A stretch of 64,000 nt of DNA from Syntrophomonas zehnderi OL-4 (lineage in GTDB: Bacteria; Bacillota; Syntrophomonadia; Syntrophomonadales; Syntrophomonadaceae): the NCBI RefSeq assembly GCF_000983115.1, contig NZ_CGIH01000018.1, forward strand, positions 1-64,000. The letters run 5' to 3'. The position numbers and the translations under genes are program-made. Below the pieces are notes generated by a model that had not been told where the DNA came from, made no database searches, and worked only from the letters and a program-made list of their open reading frames with translations. Positions within the stretch are counted from its first letter, which is position 1; each line of letters starts with the position of its first letter. Below are positions 1 through 9,829 of the stretch, piece by piece.

Positions 1-266
1 CAAATATACCTCAGATGGGGATCATAAGTAAGCCGTTCAACCAGTTGGGTAAAAGTATTCATATTCTCTAGCCGCATAGCAATCAAGGCATTTAACATAG
101 CGCAGGTTGGGTATGGCTTAGGTCCACGTTTATTACCATCAGGTTGATGTAATTTGGCAATAACTGGTTTGAAATCAAGGGTATCAATTATTTTCTCGAT
201 CCTGGATTTTGGTTGCATTTTCATTGCATCTTCAAAGGAGAAAATGCATCTCTGTCGAATATTCAT
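1..266 (-). CDS. Transposase N-terminus (IS1182/IS5-like, DUF772), cut by window edge
   Basis: Reading leftward from an ATG at 266, an open frame runs off the window. It begins MNIRQRCIFSFEDAMKM and continues through GPKPYPTCAMLNALIAMRL and a Leu/Arg-rich stretch ending DPHLRYI. This is the N-terminal DUF772-type region of DDE transposases of the IS1182/IS5 group, which lies ahead of the catalytic domain; no DDE residues fall inside the window. A GGAGG lies about 10 bases upstream of the ATG. The element lies just downstream of the defence operon and could mark its edge. The family call is from pattern recognition of the N-terminus only. Confidence 0.8.
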   Translation of the reverse strand, partial: MNIRQRCIFSFEDAMKMQPKSRIEKIIDTLDFKPVIAKLHQPDGNKRGPKPYPTCAMLNALIAMRLENMNTFTQLVERLTYDPHLRYI

Positions 267-318
267 AAGTGACTTCGCCTCCTTCGGATGATTTGTTTGG
301 TCACTTATTTATTCGACA
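253..318 (-). promoter_or_regulatory. Hairpin enclosing the transposase start codon
   Basis: The arms at 253-273 and 300-318 are nearly perfect reverse complements (TGTCGAATA...ATAAGTGAC against GTCACTTAT...TTCGACA). The transposase ATG lies inside one arm and its GGAGG in the loop. Hairpins over transposase starts are a known way for insertion sequences to block translation from read-through mRNA; that role here is inference. Confidence 0.55.
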
Positions 319-372
319 AAATGGGGGGTGAAGTCCTTTTTCTGTATGAATAAAATCCTAATATTTTCGGGC

Positions 373-1299
373 TTACCTAATATGCAAAAGTCTCAATTCA
401 TTCGCTTCACTCGTTTCAACGTCTTTCAAGGTCTTGCCTTCAGCAGTTTTCCAAGCAGTGTATCCGTTGGAACTTGCGCCCGTTACAAACATCGAAGCGG
501 CAGATGGTGAGGAAAAAAGCACATCTTCCAAAAGCATATTATTTTCATCAACCTTGGTTCTCTCCCGGGCCTTTTTAGCTACTCCTGAGCATGTTTTTTC
601 ATTAGTTTTAGAATTGATAATGCTTCCTTGTAAAACAATATATCCTTCACTTGAGCGTTTGCATTTTGCTTTTACTGTCATTCCACTGTTCTGCATTTTT
701 TGCTCCATAGAAAACTCGATGTAGTCATCGCCCACTTTGCACTCTGTGTTTTGGATTATTCGATTTTGAACTAGGGGCTCGAATACCAAATGTCCGAGAA
801 CACCCATTACAATTTTGGCATAGTCCACATATTCCTCAAGTTCACTCTCTTTTTCTTCTGTGACATTTCCGGCATTTGGTTCATTTCCGTTCTTAGCTTC
901 GTAACGATTGGCATTTACAGCAAGTGCAAAGAAGCGATTTTCAAGCCAGCTAATCTCGGTTGCACCAAAAATATTATTAGAAGTGGTAAACGCTATCGCC
1001 TCATACCAATCTTCAAGACCTTGTTTCGGGGAGGCGTGGTGTTCTTTTAAACGGTTCAAAATACCTTCTCCATTTTTTCGAGTCCCAGATTGGCCGACAT
1101 AAACTAAGGGTTTGTCGCCATCACCTTTACTGAAAAGGAAATATACCCCACTCTGTTTAAGGTAGTCAATGTTCTTACAGTCCACAAGTTTTACCCGTGG
1201 AGTTTTATAGGCGACACCTGTCCAATTAGCAAGCGTGCACTTGATGCGTCCGTTTGGGGTGCTGTCCATCAGAAAATAATTCATATTTTTGCCTGCCAT
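373..1299 (-). CDS. GIY-YIG nuclease family protein with C-terminal DUF4357
   Basis: The 308-residue protein has a GIY-YIG-type core near residues 50-90, with GVYFLF and VYVGQS as the two signature strands and an Arg in GILNRLKEHH. A Glu-bearing helix follows near residues 118-125 (ISWLENRFFALA). The C-terminus (about 255-305: SPSAASMFVTG, NGYTAWKT, GKTLKD) matches DUF4357, a domain often attached to such nucleases and seen near restriction-modification genes. The ATG at 1299 follows AAGGAGG at good spacing and lies 33 bases after the HamB stop, so it is probably the last gene of the operon. The substrate is unknown; endonuclease activity is inferred from the family. Confidence 0.8.
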   Translation of the reverse strand: MAGKNMNYFLMDSTPNGRIKCTLANWTGVAYKTPRVKLVDCKNIDYLKQSGVYFLFSKGDGDKPLVYVGQSGTRKNGEGILNRLKEHHASPKQGLEDWYEAIAFTTSNNIFGATEISWLENRFFALAVNANRYEAKNGNEPNAGNVTEEKESELEEYVDYAKIVMGVLGHLVFEPLVQNRIIQNTECKVGDDYIEFSMEQKMQNSGMTVKAKCKRSSEGYIVLQGSIINSKTNEKTCSGVAKKARERTKVDENNMLLEDVLFSSPSAASMFVTGASSNGYTAWKTAEGKTLKDVETSEANELRLLHIR

Positions 1300-1332
1300 G
1301 GCGTTTGCCTCCTTAAAATTTATCCTCTGGTT

Positions 1333-3945
1333 TTAATCCACAAATAAGTCGGGGTTATTGATGCTCATATTCTCAACCTCAGAAATCACACTAAAGTTAC
1401 CGCAGTTAAGGATGTCTTTTTTTATTTTGACTGGTCTGCTATCGTCTAATCCGATCACATACTTGCTCCGGTTCTTCCGTATAAACAGAGCTGTCTCGCG
1501 AGAAAACCCGTTCCGCTGGAGGAATATGGTCAGTTTGTTTGTTGTGCCGTATTCGACGAATTCATACCAATCGTTGCTCATGTCATCCTCAATGCCGTGA
1601 ATCCGCTTGTACGCTTCTGAAAACCTCAAAAAGTAGTTTGCAAAGCTGAACAGAACGACGCTCTCAATCGCTTGAAGTGTTTCCGACATGACGATGTTTC
1701 TGTGCATCATTGATTGATGATTATAAGGAATTAATTGACCGCCAATGCGGACTTTGTAGTTGGGGCTATTTTGTGCATAGGTAAGCGATTTGTCGATAAT
1801 CATTCCGAGCCCATTGCCACTAACCCAATGACGTAGAATGACGGCATACCAACTAAGGCGTTTTTTATTACCGATAGTTTCGGAACTTTCACATTTACCC
1901 CAACCAAAAATATCATATAACTTCTCAAGGAAAGCTTGTGGCTCACCATGCTCTGTGCGTCCATCTCCATCAATAGTGGGATACTCTAACCCCCACGCAA
2001 TGTTGGCAGATAAGCTTTTAGTTTGATCAACAGATGTATTGATATCGTCATCCGGTTTTATCTCATCTCTTTCAAATATCGCCTTGATTTTGCTTTCATC
2101 TTCCGGTGTTAAGAATTCGCTGAACTCTCGTCTTACAATGCTGTTTCTGCCCTTCATTATGTCTCTGAGCAAAATTAGGCAAAACTTTCTTGTCAAATCA
2201 AAAGAGTCCTGCGATTGCCCTTGGTCTTTTACCAAGTTGGTGTGTCCTTGCAACAGGCATGTGACAATTTGCTTTTTTTGCTTGGGTTTTAGTTCAGTGA
2301 CAAGAGAGAGTTTCTGTTCCGGTACTTTCTTTTCAAGTAGCTCAACAAAATCTTTGACCTGAAGATTCTCCTCAAGTCGAACCAAGAACACATTGCCATA
2401 TAGGTTGTAATTGATGCGTCCGACTCTTCCGACAAGATTTCTAAAATCAACGGCAGTCATTTTTGTTTGTCCACGGCCTTTTCTGTAAGTAGTGATAAAC
2501 AAATTATCAGCAGGCAGATTAACTCCTTCAACGAGTGTACTGGTACAAAACATTGCCACGATTTTTCTGTCACGAAACAGCTTTTCTATTTTCATGCGAA
2601 TAGAAGCTGGTAGATAGCCAATGTGGTAAGCAATACCTTTTTTAATTAATTTTGCGAGAAAATAATCCTTGTGGACTTGATTCGCGATCTCCCTGGCAAC
2701 AGCATCGAGTTCACTGTCATTTTTATCCTGTTCGTATTTTGCATAATCAATTGCTGCTTGAATAGCTTTGTCTTTTGAGTTGAAGTATATAATAGTCTGA
2801 ACACCCTTACCTAAGTGGGAGACAATATTGCTGAACGGCACTTTTATTGCAGCTTTGCTGATTTCCATTAGTTGACTACTACGGTCATTAAACAGATGTA
2901 TGCCTCCATCAACACAGTCAATTAGGTATTTTACTTGGCTTACAGGTGAAAAACTTGTAGCCAGTTTATTGCAATCCAGATCGGTAGCTTCAAACGCTTC
3001 AGGAACTAACTTGAGATAGACCTCAGGATTTGGAATATTAGGTGAAGCAAAAATGATGTGAGGTTTTCGTTCTCGCTGAGCGAGCATATCTATGTTTTTA
3101 TAATAGAAGGTGCTACGCTTGTCCTTGGATGTGATTTTGTGTGCTTCATCGATAAACAAATAGTCAATATCTTTATCCTTGTGGCGAATCAGAAGATAAA
3201 GCAGTCGCTCAGGTGTGAGAACATAGATGAAGTTATGTTCTTCCTCTAGTGCCAATGCTCCGGCAGATGTAACGACACGATAATTCATTTCTTTAAGGAG
3301 TGCGCCGAGGTCGCTAATAATTTTACTCGACACTTCATTAATAAGTGCTTTGGTAGGTACAATCAAAGCGTAATTGAACTTCATACCGTCCTGTACTTGC
3401 TTCTTTATAAACATCCTCATAATAAAGGACTTGCCCATAGAGGTGGGACCCGAATAGCTGAAATATGGCTCTGTCAGACGGTCATAGATTTGTCGTTGTG
3501 GTCGAAAAAACAACTTATCAGGCTCAGCAGGAATGGACACGAGTTCTTTACTGTATTCTTCATGAAAACGTTCAAGCAGATTACGGCGAACGGATATCGG
3601 GGCAACTTTTTTATTCTCAGCTGTTTCAAGCCCCTGATAATTACCTGTATTTGAAAGTACCGAATTAAGGTATATATCTATTTCCGGATTATTAGGCTCT
3701 ATCTCCTTTAATAGTGCGACCATTTCTTGTGCCCAAGTCATATGGCTGTCAGCAGGCGATTTTGACAATATGTCGGCAAAACGTAGAGCATCAGAAATAT
3801 TTACAGGCTTGTTTTCACTCTTAATTTGAAAGAGGCGCAACGAATAGTTGTATAAGATATTCTCATACAACTCATTAAGATAGGGATTCTTGTCAATATC
3901 ATCAAATATGACATCACCTAATGAAACAATGTTCCTATCCGCCAC
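1333..3945 (-). CDS. hamB: HamB-like superfamily 2 helicase (Hachiman-type)
   Basis: This is a helicase of about 870 residues with ordered SF2 motifs: GPTSMGKS (Walker A, about residue 170), LFIDEAHK (DEAH), ASPNIPNP (motif III position), TIIYFNSKDKA (motif IV), FCTSTLVEGVNLPADN (motif V) and NLVGRVGR (motif VI). The long C-terminus has no recognised domain. A GTG start at 3945 is preferred over an ATG at 3969 because GGGAGGGG sits six bases before it. It then overlaps the stop of the TIR-HamA gene by 11 bases, implying translational coupling. In Hachiman, HamB holds HamA inactive and senses abnormal DNA. The pairing with a DUF1837 protein supports the assignment; the symbol is by analogy. 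Confidence 0.8.
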   Translation of the reverse strand: MADRNIVSLGDVIFDDIDKNPYLNELYENILYNYSLRLFQIKSENKPVNISDALRFADILSKSPADSHMTWAQEMVALLKEIEPNNPEIDIYLNSVLSNTGNYQGLETAENKKVAPISVRRNLLERFHEEYSKELVSIPAEPDKLFFRPQRQIYDRLTEPYFSYSGPTSMGKSFIMRMFIKKQVQDGMKFNYALIVPTKALINEVSSKIISDLGALLKEMNYRVVTSAGALALEEEHNFIYVLTPERLLYLLIRHKDKDIDYLFIDEAHKITSKDKRSTFYYKNIDMLAQRERKPHIIFASPNIPNPEVYLKLVPEAFEATDLDCNKLATSFSPVSQVKYLIDCVDGGIHLFNDRSSQLMEISKAAIKVPFSNIVSHLGKGVQTIIYFNSKDKAIQAAIDYAKYEQDKNDSELDAVAREIANQVHKDYFLAKLIKKGIAYHIGYLPASIRMKIEKLFRDRKIVAMFCTSTLVEGVNLPADNLFITTYRKGRGQTKMTAVDFRNLVGRVGRINYNLYGNVFLVRLEENLQVKDFVELLEKKVPEQKLSLVTELKPKQKKQIVTCLLQGHTNLVKDQGQSQDSFDLTRKFCLILLRDIMKGRNSIVRREFSEFLTPEDESKIKAIFERDEIKPDDDINTSVDQTKSLSANIAWGLEYPTIDGDGRTEHGEPQAFLEKLYDIFGWGKCESSETIGNKKRLSWYAVILRHWVSGNGLGMIIDKSLTYAQNSPNYKVRIGGQLIPYNHQSMMHRNIVMSETLQAIESVVLFSFANYFLRFSEAYKRIHGIEDDMSNDWYEFVEYGTTNKLTIFLQRNGFSRETALFIRKNRSKYVIGLDDSRPVKIKKDILNCGNFSVISEVENMSINNPDLFVD

Positions 3946-5440
3946 TTTGCACCCCTCCCTTAAATCCAAGAAGGGACTTCATAATCTCTTGCTTGTCTTC
4001 ATCCGCTTCATTGAATGGCAAAAAATAAAAGTAAAACGAATAATGCTCCATCCCCGCAGTTTTAATCTTATCTATGATATAGGAGACATGAGCTTGAATA
4101 TCCTTTCGCATTTTTTTTGCTACTAGTTCGCGAAATTCTGCTGAGGGGCGGTTTTTTTCTATTCCCAACGAGTAACCGAGAAACACGCCAAACGCAGTAT
4201 CATGGGCAATAGTTTGTCCTTTGCTTGGTATGATGATGTTCTTTAATTGTTTGGCAACTTCCGGTGTAAACTCCTTGTCAAACGCTGTGCTTTCTACAAG
4301 TCGGATTTCCCGTGAAGTGTCATTCTTTATCGCTTCAAGTGTGATAAAGGCATCGTCGATTGCATCCCTTGGGTCTCCTGCGATGCGAGACTTGCCAAAC
4401 ACCATCTGAAAAGATGGCATTCCCGCGCTGGTCTGCAGTAAATGAACGCAGCTGGTGCCGGTCGTCAACAACTCATCGGACGGGGTGTCAAATTTGCTGA
4501 ACACTTTTGGAGCATCAAGTATCTGTTCCAAAAACACATACAGCATCAGGTCACCCAGTTCGTCACCAAGCCAAGTTAAATCGCCGTTGCAACGGTCGTG
4601 CAACAATTCGACTGCTTTCAGACCAATGAGCGTTATCTCATCATCATTCATAAACTTCTTTATGCGTTCCCGCGAGTAAATGTATTGACCTATGTTTTTC
4701 AATAGAAACTTCTTAAGGGCATCGAAAGAGAACGCATTGTCAACCACGCTCAGTTGAAACAAGCGCAACTGGTAAGGGTTTATTAAACCCAGCTTTTCGT
4801 CATGTGACACTTCTGTGAAAACACCGTCAAAACCGGCATCCTTAAGCGTCTTTTTCAACACACTCGATGAAGCATCGTGAGTTTGCTCCCTTAAATGCGA
4901 TTCCTTAGAAACAGACTTGGTTGTGATAAAACTAATGATTGCATCTATAGTGTTTTCTGGTTGCATATTGTTAGTGTCACGTATAACTTTCAGAAAATCA
5001 CCGATCATCAGGAGAATTTCGCTTACGCGCTTTATCTCTGCTGTAATGCTATCAATACTTTCTGCCGGCAAGCTCTTAATCTGTTCTTCAAGTGTTGCTT
5101 TTTTGTCATTCCAATATCGTATGTAACGTTCGTGATTTGCTACAGTGTAGACATTCAGATCGGCATTTCCAAGCACAACATACATAGTGCGGGCTTTCCA
5201 ATTAACATCCTTGTATAACTGACAGGCCTCATACATGCAATTGATAGATTTCAAATACTCATCTGAAATGAGAAGTACAGCGTACTCAGCTTGGCGAATA
5301 CGGTTCATGAATTCCTCAATACTACCCCACGGAGCAATGTCATTTGTATCGCGCAGGATAGGACAAACTGTGCGGACAGAGGACTCTATCTTATCTGCAA
5401 AGTCTTTTTGTTCTCTATTGTACGAGATAAATAATGACAT
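3935..5440 (-). CDS. hamA: TIR-HamA fusion (TIR domain + DUF1837), Hachiman-like effector
   Basis: The 501-residue protein has an N-terminal TIR domain (residues 1-135: MSLFISYNREQKDF, VLLISDEYLKS, CMYEACQLY). Glu71 sits in the C-x-x-E context of catalytic TIR glutamates that cleave NAD+. Residues 190-495 look like DUF1837/HamA: YIYSRERI, GDELGDLMLYVFLEQIL, APKVFSKF and FGKSRI...DAIDDAF. Family members usually show a G-E-S-K nuclease motif where this protein has GKSR (349-352), and an Asp-containing strand where it has TSCVHLL. The PD-(D/E)XK core therefore appears inactivated. The gene lies 18 bases after hsdR with AAGGAG before its ATG. TIR-HamA as a NADase effector is inference; the domain calls are fairly secure. 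Confidence 0.78.
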   Translation of the reverse strand: MSLFISYNREQKDFADKIESSVRTVCPILRDTNDIAPWGSIEEFMNRIRQAEYAVLLISDEYLKSINCMYEACQLYKDVNWKARTMYVVLGNADLNVYTVANHERYIRYWNDKKATLEEQIKSLPAESIDSITAEIKRVSEILLMIGDFLKVIRDTNNMQPENTIDAIISFITTKSVSKESHLREQTHDASSSVLKKTLKDAGFDGVFTEVSHDEKLGLINPYQLRLFQLSVVDNAFSFDALKKFLLKNIGQYIYSRERIKKFMNDDEITLIGLKAVELLHDRCNGDLTWLGDELGDLMLYVFLEQILDAPKVFSKFDTPSDELLTTGTSCVHLLQTSAGMPSFQMVFGKSRIAGDPRDAIDDAFITLEAIKNDTSREIRLVESTAFDKEFTPEVAKQLKNIIIPSKGQTIAHDTAFGVFLGYSLGIEKNRPSAEFRELVAKKMRKDIQAHVSYIIDKIKTAGMEHYSFYFYFLPFNEADEDKQEIMKSLLGFKGGVQSGG

Positions 5441-5458
5441 CGTCTTACTCCTTTGAAT

Positions 5459-8400
5459 TTATTGAGATGACCAAACATCTGCCAGGTTTTCCGCTTGCTT
5501 CATCACGAGCTCTATTGCGGCTGGCTGCTTATCGGGTGGATAACCATATTTGTTCAGTATTCTGCGAACTATGACCATAATACGTGCACGGGCTGTCTCC
5601 TTAATAGCAAAGTCGATGGTCGCGTTCTTTCTGACCTTATCGGCTATCTCCCGTGCAATTGCCCTTAATTGGTCGTCTCCCAGAACCTTTACCGCACTGT
5701 CATTGGTTTCAAGTGCATCATAAAAAGCAAGCTCATCCTCAGAAAGACCCATGTCTTGTCCGCGCTTATCAGCCGCGTTAATCTCACGAGCGATACGAAT
5801 AAGTTCTTCGATAATTTCGGCAGTTGTCAAGAGGTTGTTCTGATACCTCTTTATTGCGCCATCCAGCATTTCCATTAATGTTTTTGATTTGGCTAGGTTG
5901 TGTTTGGAGCGTATTTTTATCTCATCAGATAACAGCTTTTTTAGGAGTTCGATGGCAACATTCTTATATTTCATTCCTTCGATTTCTTTCAAGAATTCTT
6001 CCGATAGAATGGATAGTTCAGGTTTTTCAAGTCCCGCCGCACCAAAGATGTCCACGACTTGGTCAGAAGAAATAGCAGAGTTTACGATATTCCGTATAAC
6101 TGAATCATAACTCTCGCCTTTTCCGTTGCCACCCGTTTCAAATTTTGTTAGTCGTGCTTTGACTGCTTGGAAAAATGCAATCTCTTCAGCATTTTCAAAA
6201 GTGGCAGGATCAGGCTTAGCAAGAGCGTATGCCTGCCCTAACAACGAGACTTCACGGATAAAACGATTCTTGCCATCGTCCAAACCAAGAATGAAGTCCT
6301 CCGCTTGCAATATCAGCGACAGCTTATCCTTAACAGCACTGGAGAAGAAAGCCGAGTAATCAAAACCATAGAGTATGCAGCGCACAACCTCCAGCTTTTC
6401 AAGCATTATCTCAACAGCCTTCTGGTGTGTTTCAGCCGGAACACCTTTGCCACCGCTTTCTGCGTAAAAACCAAGAGCCTTTTTTAAGTTTGTGGCAATG
6501 CCTATGTAATCTACAATTAGACCGCCAGGCTTGTCCTTAAACACGCGGTTTACACGTGCGATAGCCTGCATCAGGTTATGGTCTTTCATCGGTTTATCAA
6601 TATACATTGTATTAAGACACGGAGCATCAAAGCCGGTGAGCCACATATCGCGTACGATGACAATTTTCAGCGGATCGTTCTCATCCTTCAAGCGGAGGGC
6701 AAGAGCTTTTCTCTGTGCTTTAGTCGTATGGTGCTTCTGGATTGCGGCACCGTCTGAGCTACTGGAAGTCATAACGACCTTGATAGATCCTTTGTCTAGG
6801 TCGTCACTGTGCCATTCGGGACGCAATTTAACAATCGCATCATAAATTTCTACCGCAATACGGCGGCTCATGGCTACTATGAGAGCTTTTCCCTCAAAGA
6901 CCTTCTGTCGTTCTTCAAAATGCGTCACAATGTCATTGGCGAGAATACGGATTCTATCCTCGTTTCCGACAATTGCTTCCAATTTCGCCCACTTGATTTT
7001 CGCTTTAGTCGCTTCGTCAGCTTCGCCAACCTCATCAAGTTCTGCATCGAATTGCTCGATTAAGCGCTTTCCTTCCTCAGTAAGATTGACTTTCGCGAGT
7101 CGACTTTCGTAGTAAATCCTTACAGTAACCTTATCCTCAACTGCTTGAGCGATGTCATAAATATCAATATAGTTACCAAAGACAGCAGGTGTGTTCGCAT
7201 CCTGCTTCTCAACAGGCGTTCCTGTGAACCCAATAAATGTGGCGTTTGGAAGCGCGTCACGGATATACTTAGCGAAACCGTAAGCAATCCGCTGACCAAC
7301 TACCTCGCCGTTTTCTTTAATGTCACGGAGCTTAGCGTTAAATCCATACTGGGTACGATGTGCTTCGTCAGCAATAACCACGATGTTGTCACGGTCAGAC
7401 AACAGTTCATAAACCGATTCGTTGTTATCTGGAATAAACTTCTGTATGGTCGTGAAGACGATGCCCCCAGACGCAACTTTCAATAGTGTTTTTAGTTCCT
7501 CACAGGAGTTCGCTTGTGTAGGTGGTTGACGCAAGAGTTGACTATTGCCTGCGAAGGTGTCAAACAGCTGATCGTCAAGATCATTACGGTCAGTGATGAC
7601 AACTATGGTTGGATTATTTAAGGCTCGGACGATTTTACCGGTGTAAAAAACCATCGAAAGCGATTTGCCAGAGCCTTGTGTATGCCAGATAACGCCTGCC
7701 TTACGGTCACCCTTTGGCTGATCGGAAGCGGAGGGTAACCCGTAGCTTGCAGGGTCTTCCCGAACCATATTGGTAGAATTATTTGAATAACCACTGGCAC
7801 GGATTGTCTGCTCCAATGCTTTATTAACGGCATAATACTGATGATAGGCAGCGATTTTTTTGACCGTCTCCACCTTTACTATATGTGTGACCTTGTCCTC
7901 AGTTTGGGTCTTTTCATAGGTCACGAAGTTTTGGATATAGTCAATCAACGTTGCAGGATTGCACAACCCATGAATTAGTGTTGAAAGTTCGTTGTCAAAT
8001 TTAGCGGCTTCTTTGATACCGTCTTTGGTTTTCCATGTACTGAAACGGGAATATGGCGCGGTAAGGGATCCAGCCTTTGCTTCTAAACCATCGGAAATAA
8101 TACAAATTTCGTTATATGTAAACAAACCCGGTATCGCTAACTTATACGCCTGCAGCTGTTCATATGCCTTATTGCAGGTGGCGTTCTCGTCAGCAGGGTT
8201 TTTTAATTCAAATATAACAAGCGGAATACCGTTAACAAACAGGAGCACATCAGGCCGCTTGTTATTGTTGTTCTGAACAACAGTATATTGGTTGACAACG
8301 AGGAACTCATTGTTAAGAGGGCAATCAAAGTCTACTATTCGAACAGAGTCGCCTTTGATGTCGCTGCCTTTCCGATACTCCACAGAAACGCCATCCACAA

Positions 8401-8677
8401 GCATTTTATGGAACTCCTCATTATCAGCGAGTAAGTTTGAGGTGGCTATCCGCGACAGTTTGCGAACCGCACCTTGAATAGCATCAGCGGGGATGGTGGG
8501 GTTCAGCTTGTGCACCGCTGTCTGAAGCCGCCCCATAAGCAACACATCCCCGTAACTGCTACGTTCGGGATTCAGAGCGTCCGGAGCGAGGTCAACTCCG
8601 GATATGTAGGTATAGCCGAGGCTCTGCAACTCCTCAATAACCATTTCTTCTATTGCAGATTCGCATAGTTTAGCCAT
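5459..8677 (-). CDS. hsdR: Type I restriction endonuclease subunit R (HsdR)
   Basis: This large subunit cuts DNA after ATP-driven translocation in a complex with HsdM and HsdS. The N-terminal nuclease motif is visible as RPDVLLF...VIFELKNP (Asp, Glu-x-Lys, about residues 145-165). Helicase motifs follow: TQGSGKS (Walker A), VVITDRNDLDDQL (Ia), IADEAHRTQYG (DEAH), FTGTPV (III), DMWLTGFDAPCLNTM (V) and QAIARVNRV (VI). The C-terminal helical region completes a normal family length of about 1,070 residues. ATG at 8677 is preferred over GTG at 8683 because AAGGAGG is then correctly spaced. No disabling change is seen, so it should be active with the adjacent HsdM/S. Confidence 0.95.
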   Translation of the reverse strand: MAKLCESAIEEMVIEELQSLGYTYISGVDLAPDALNPERSSYGDVLLMGRLQTAVHKLNPTIPADAIQGAVRKLSRIATSNLLADNEEFHKMLVDGVSVEYRKGSDIKGDSVRIVDFDCPLNNEFLVVNQYTVVQNNNNKRPDVLLFVNGIPLVIFELKNPADENATCNKAYEQLQAYKLAIPGLFTYNEICIISDGLEAKAGSLTAPYSRFSTWKTKDGIKEAAKFDNELSTLIHGLCNPATLIDYIQNFVTYEKTQTEDKVTHIVKVETVKKIAAYHQYYAVNKALEQTIRASGYSNNSTNMVREDPASYGLPSASDQPKGDRKAGVIWHTQGSGKSLSMVFYTGKIVRALNNPTIVVITDRNDLDDQLFDTFAGNSQLLRQPPTQANSCEELKTLLKVASGGIVFTTIQKFIPDNNESVYELLSDRDNIVVIADEAHRTQYGFNAKLRDIKENGEVVGQRIAYGFAKYIRDALPNATFIGFTGTPVEKQDANTPAVFGNYIDIYDIAQAVEDKVTVRIYYESRLAKVNLTEEGKRLIEQFDAELDEVGEADEATKAKIKWAKLEAIVGNEDRIRILANDIVTHFEERQKVFEGKALIVAMSRRIAVEIYDAIVKLRPEWHSDDLDKGSIKVVMTSSSSDGAAIQKHHTTKAQRKALALRLKDENDPLKIVIVRDMWLTGFDAPCLNTMYIDKPMKDHNLMQAIARVNRVFKDKPGGLIVDYIGIATNLKKALGFYAESGGKGVPAETHQKAVEIMLEKLEVVRCILYGFDYSAFFSSAVKDKLSLILQAEDFILGLDDGKNRFIREVSLLGQAYALAKPDPATFENAEEIAFFQAVKARLTKFETGGNGKGESYDSVIRNIVNSAISSDQVVDIFGAAGLEKPELSILSEEFLKEIEGMKYKNVAIELLKKLLSDEIKIRSKHNLAKSKTLMEMLDGAIKRYQNNLLTTAEIIEELIRIAREINAADKRGQDMGLSEDELAFYDALETNDSAVKVLGDDQLRAIAREIADKVRKNATIDFAIKETARARIMVIVRRILNKYGYPPDKQPAAIELVMKQAENLADVWSSQ

Positions 8678-8689
8678 TTTCACGCCTCC

Positions 8690-9829
8690 TTATTGTTTCA
8701 CCCTTACTTCGCCACTGATTAGCTTCGGTAGAAGCGTGTCGCGTAGTTTTTGTAGAGTGATTATCTGTTGTTGGTTCTTTTTTACTCGCTCCATCATCGG
8801 TGTGCAGATTTCATTAAATAATATCAGTTTGTCATTATCAGGCTCAGGCGTCTCAACCTCAAGAATATACTCTGGTCGAATACGTTGATGGCTTCCACTT
8901 GTGCCAGTTGCACTCATTGCAAAGCTGGAAACAACATCATCCGACTTCATCAAGAAATATAGGAACAGATAATGTTTTATATCATACGGCTTTAGCACTT
9001 GGAATTCCGTGGAGCAGACGCTGTTCGGCATAACGTTTTCATCAATGCGCCAGATACGAGGGGTTATGGGATTTAACTTGGAAACCAATATTGAATTTGG
9101 CTGTACTGTAAACTTATTGCTGAGAATTGTATTGCCTAATTCAACTACTGGTGTCTGGGCGTTGTCGTAAGCTGGTATACTATAGTGATGAAATGGTTCT
9201 AATGGCTGACGCTTCGGACTTACACTATTATTCTCAAGTTTTGCAATTTCCGAGACCATAATCGTGTCGTTGTCATTCTCTTCTAAAAACCACCTTCTAA
9301 AATACGTCTGTGCAAAATCTTCCAGCGTGTTGTTTTGCCTTGTCAAAAAATCGATTTTATCGTCAAGCGAGGATAAAACCTCCGCTATGGCTTTTTGTTC
9401 GTGAAGAGGAGGGAGAATCCAAAGGGTATCTTTTAAGTAATCCCAGCTGGCTCTTGGCATTCGGCTTCCTTCATCAGTGTTCGCTGTATCTATAAAATCC
9501 TGATTAGCTAAAAAATAAAATAAAAATTTTTGATCGCAGCATGACTTTGCTTTACATACCCATATGTCGGTAGAACAAATTCCATCAAAAGGTGCATAAA
9601 TGACTTTGCGAAAATATGGACGCAGCTTTCCAAAAAGTACATCCCCTTTATTAAAGAAAAACTTATTACTTTCTACCGTTGATGAAGCACCCACTCCTGA
9701 TAATCTTAGCGAGCCTTGTTCTATATGCTCAAGACCAATATAATTTAATTGACTGTTATTATCAGGTTTGAATTGCTTTTTTGAAGTTTCCATTATTTCA
9801 GAAAGCTTATATTCTCTCCACTCAGTCAT
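8690..9829 (-). CDS. hsdS: Type I restriction-modification specificity subunit S (HsdS)
   Basis: The 379-residue protein has two target-recognition domains, each followed by a conserved helical spacer. The first ends [20 protein letters not shown] and the second ends [17 protein letters not shown]. HsdS fixes the bipartite DNA target and bridges two HsdM subunits. Its ATG overlaps the hsdM stop by four bases (ATGA), showing coupled translation. It lies directly before hsdR. No inverted-repeat second hsdS or invertase is nearby, so there is no sign of phase variation. The target sequence cannot be read from the protein. Confidence 0.95.
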   Translation of the reverse strand: MTEWREYKLSEIMETSKKQFKPDNNSQLNYIGLEHIEQGSLRLSGVGASSTVESNKFFFNKGDVLFGKLRPYFRKVIYAPFDGICSTDIWVCKAKSCCDQKFLFYFLANQDFIDTANTDEGSRMPRASWDYLKDTLWILPPLHEQKAIAEVLSSLDDKIDFLTRQNNTLEDFAQTYFRRWFLEENDNDTIMVSEIAKLENNSVSPKRQPLEPFHHYSIPAYDNAQTPVVELGNTILSNKFTVQPNSILVSKLNPITPRIWRIDENVMPNSVCSTEFQVLKPYDIKHYLFLYFLMKSDDVVSSFAMSATGTSGSHQRIRPEYILEVETPEPDNDKLILFNEICTPMMERVKKNQQQIITLQKLRDTLLPKLISGEVRVKQ

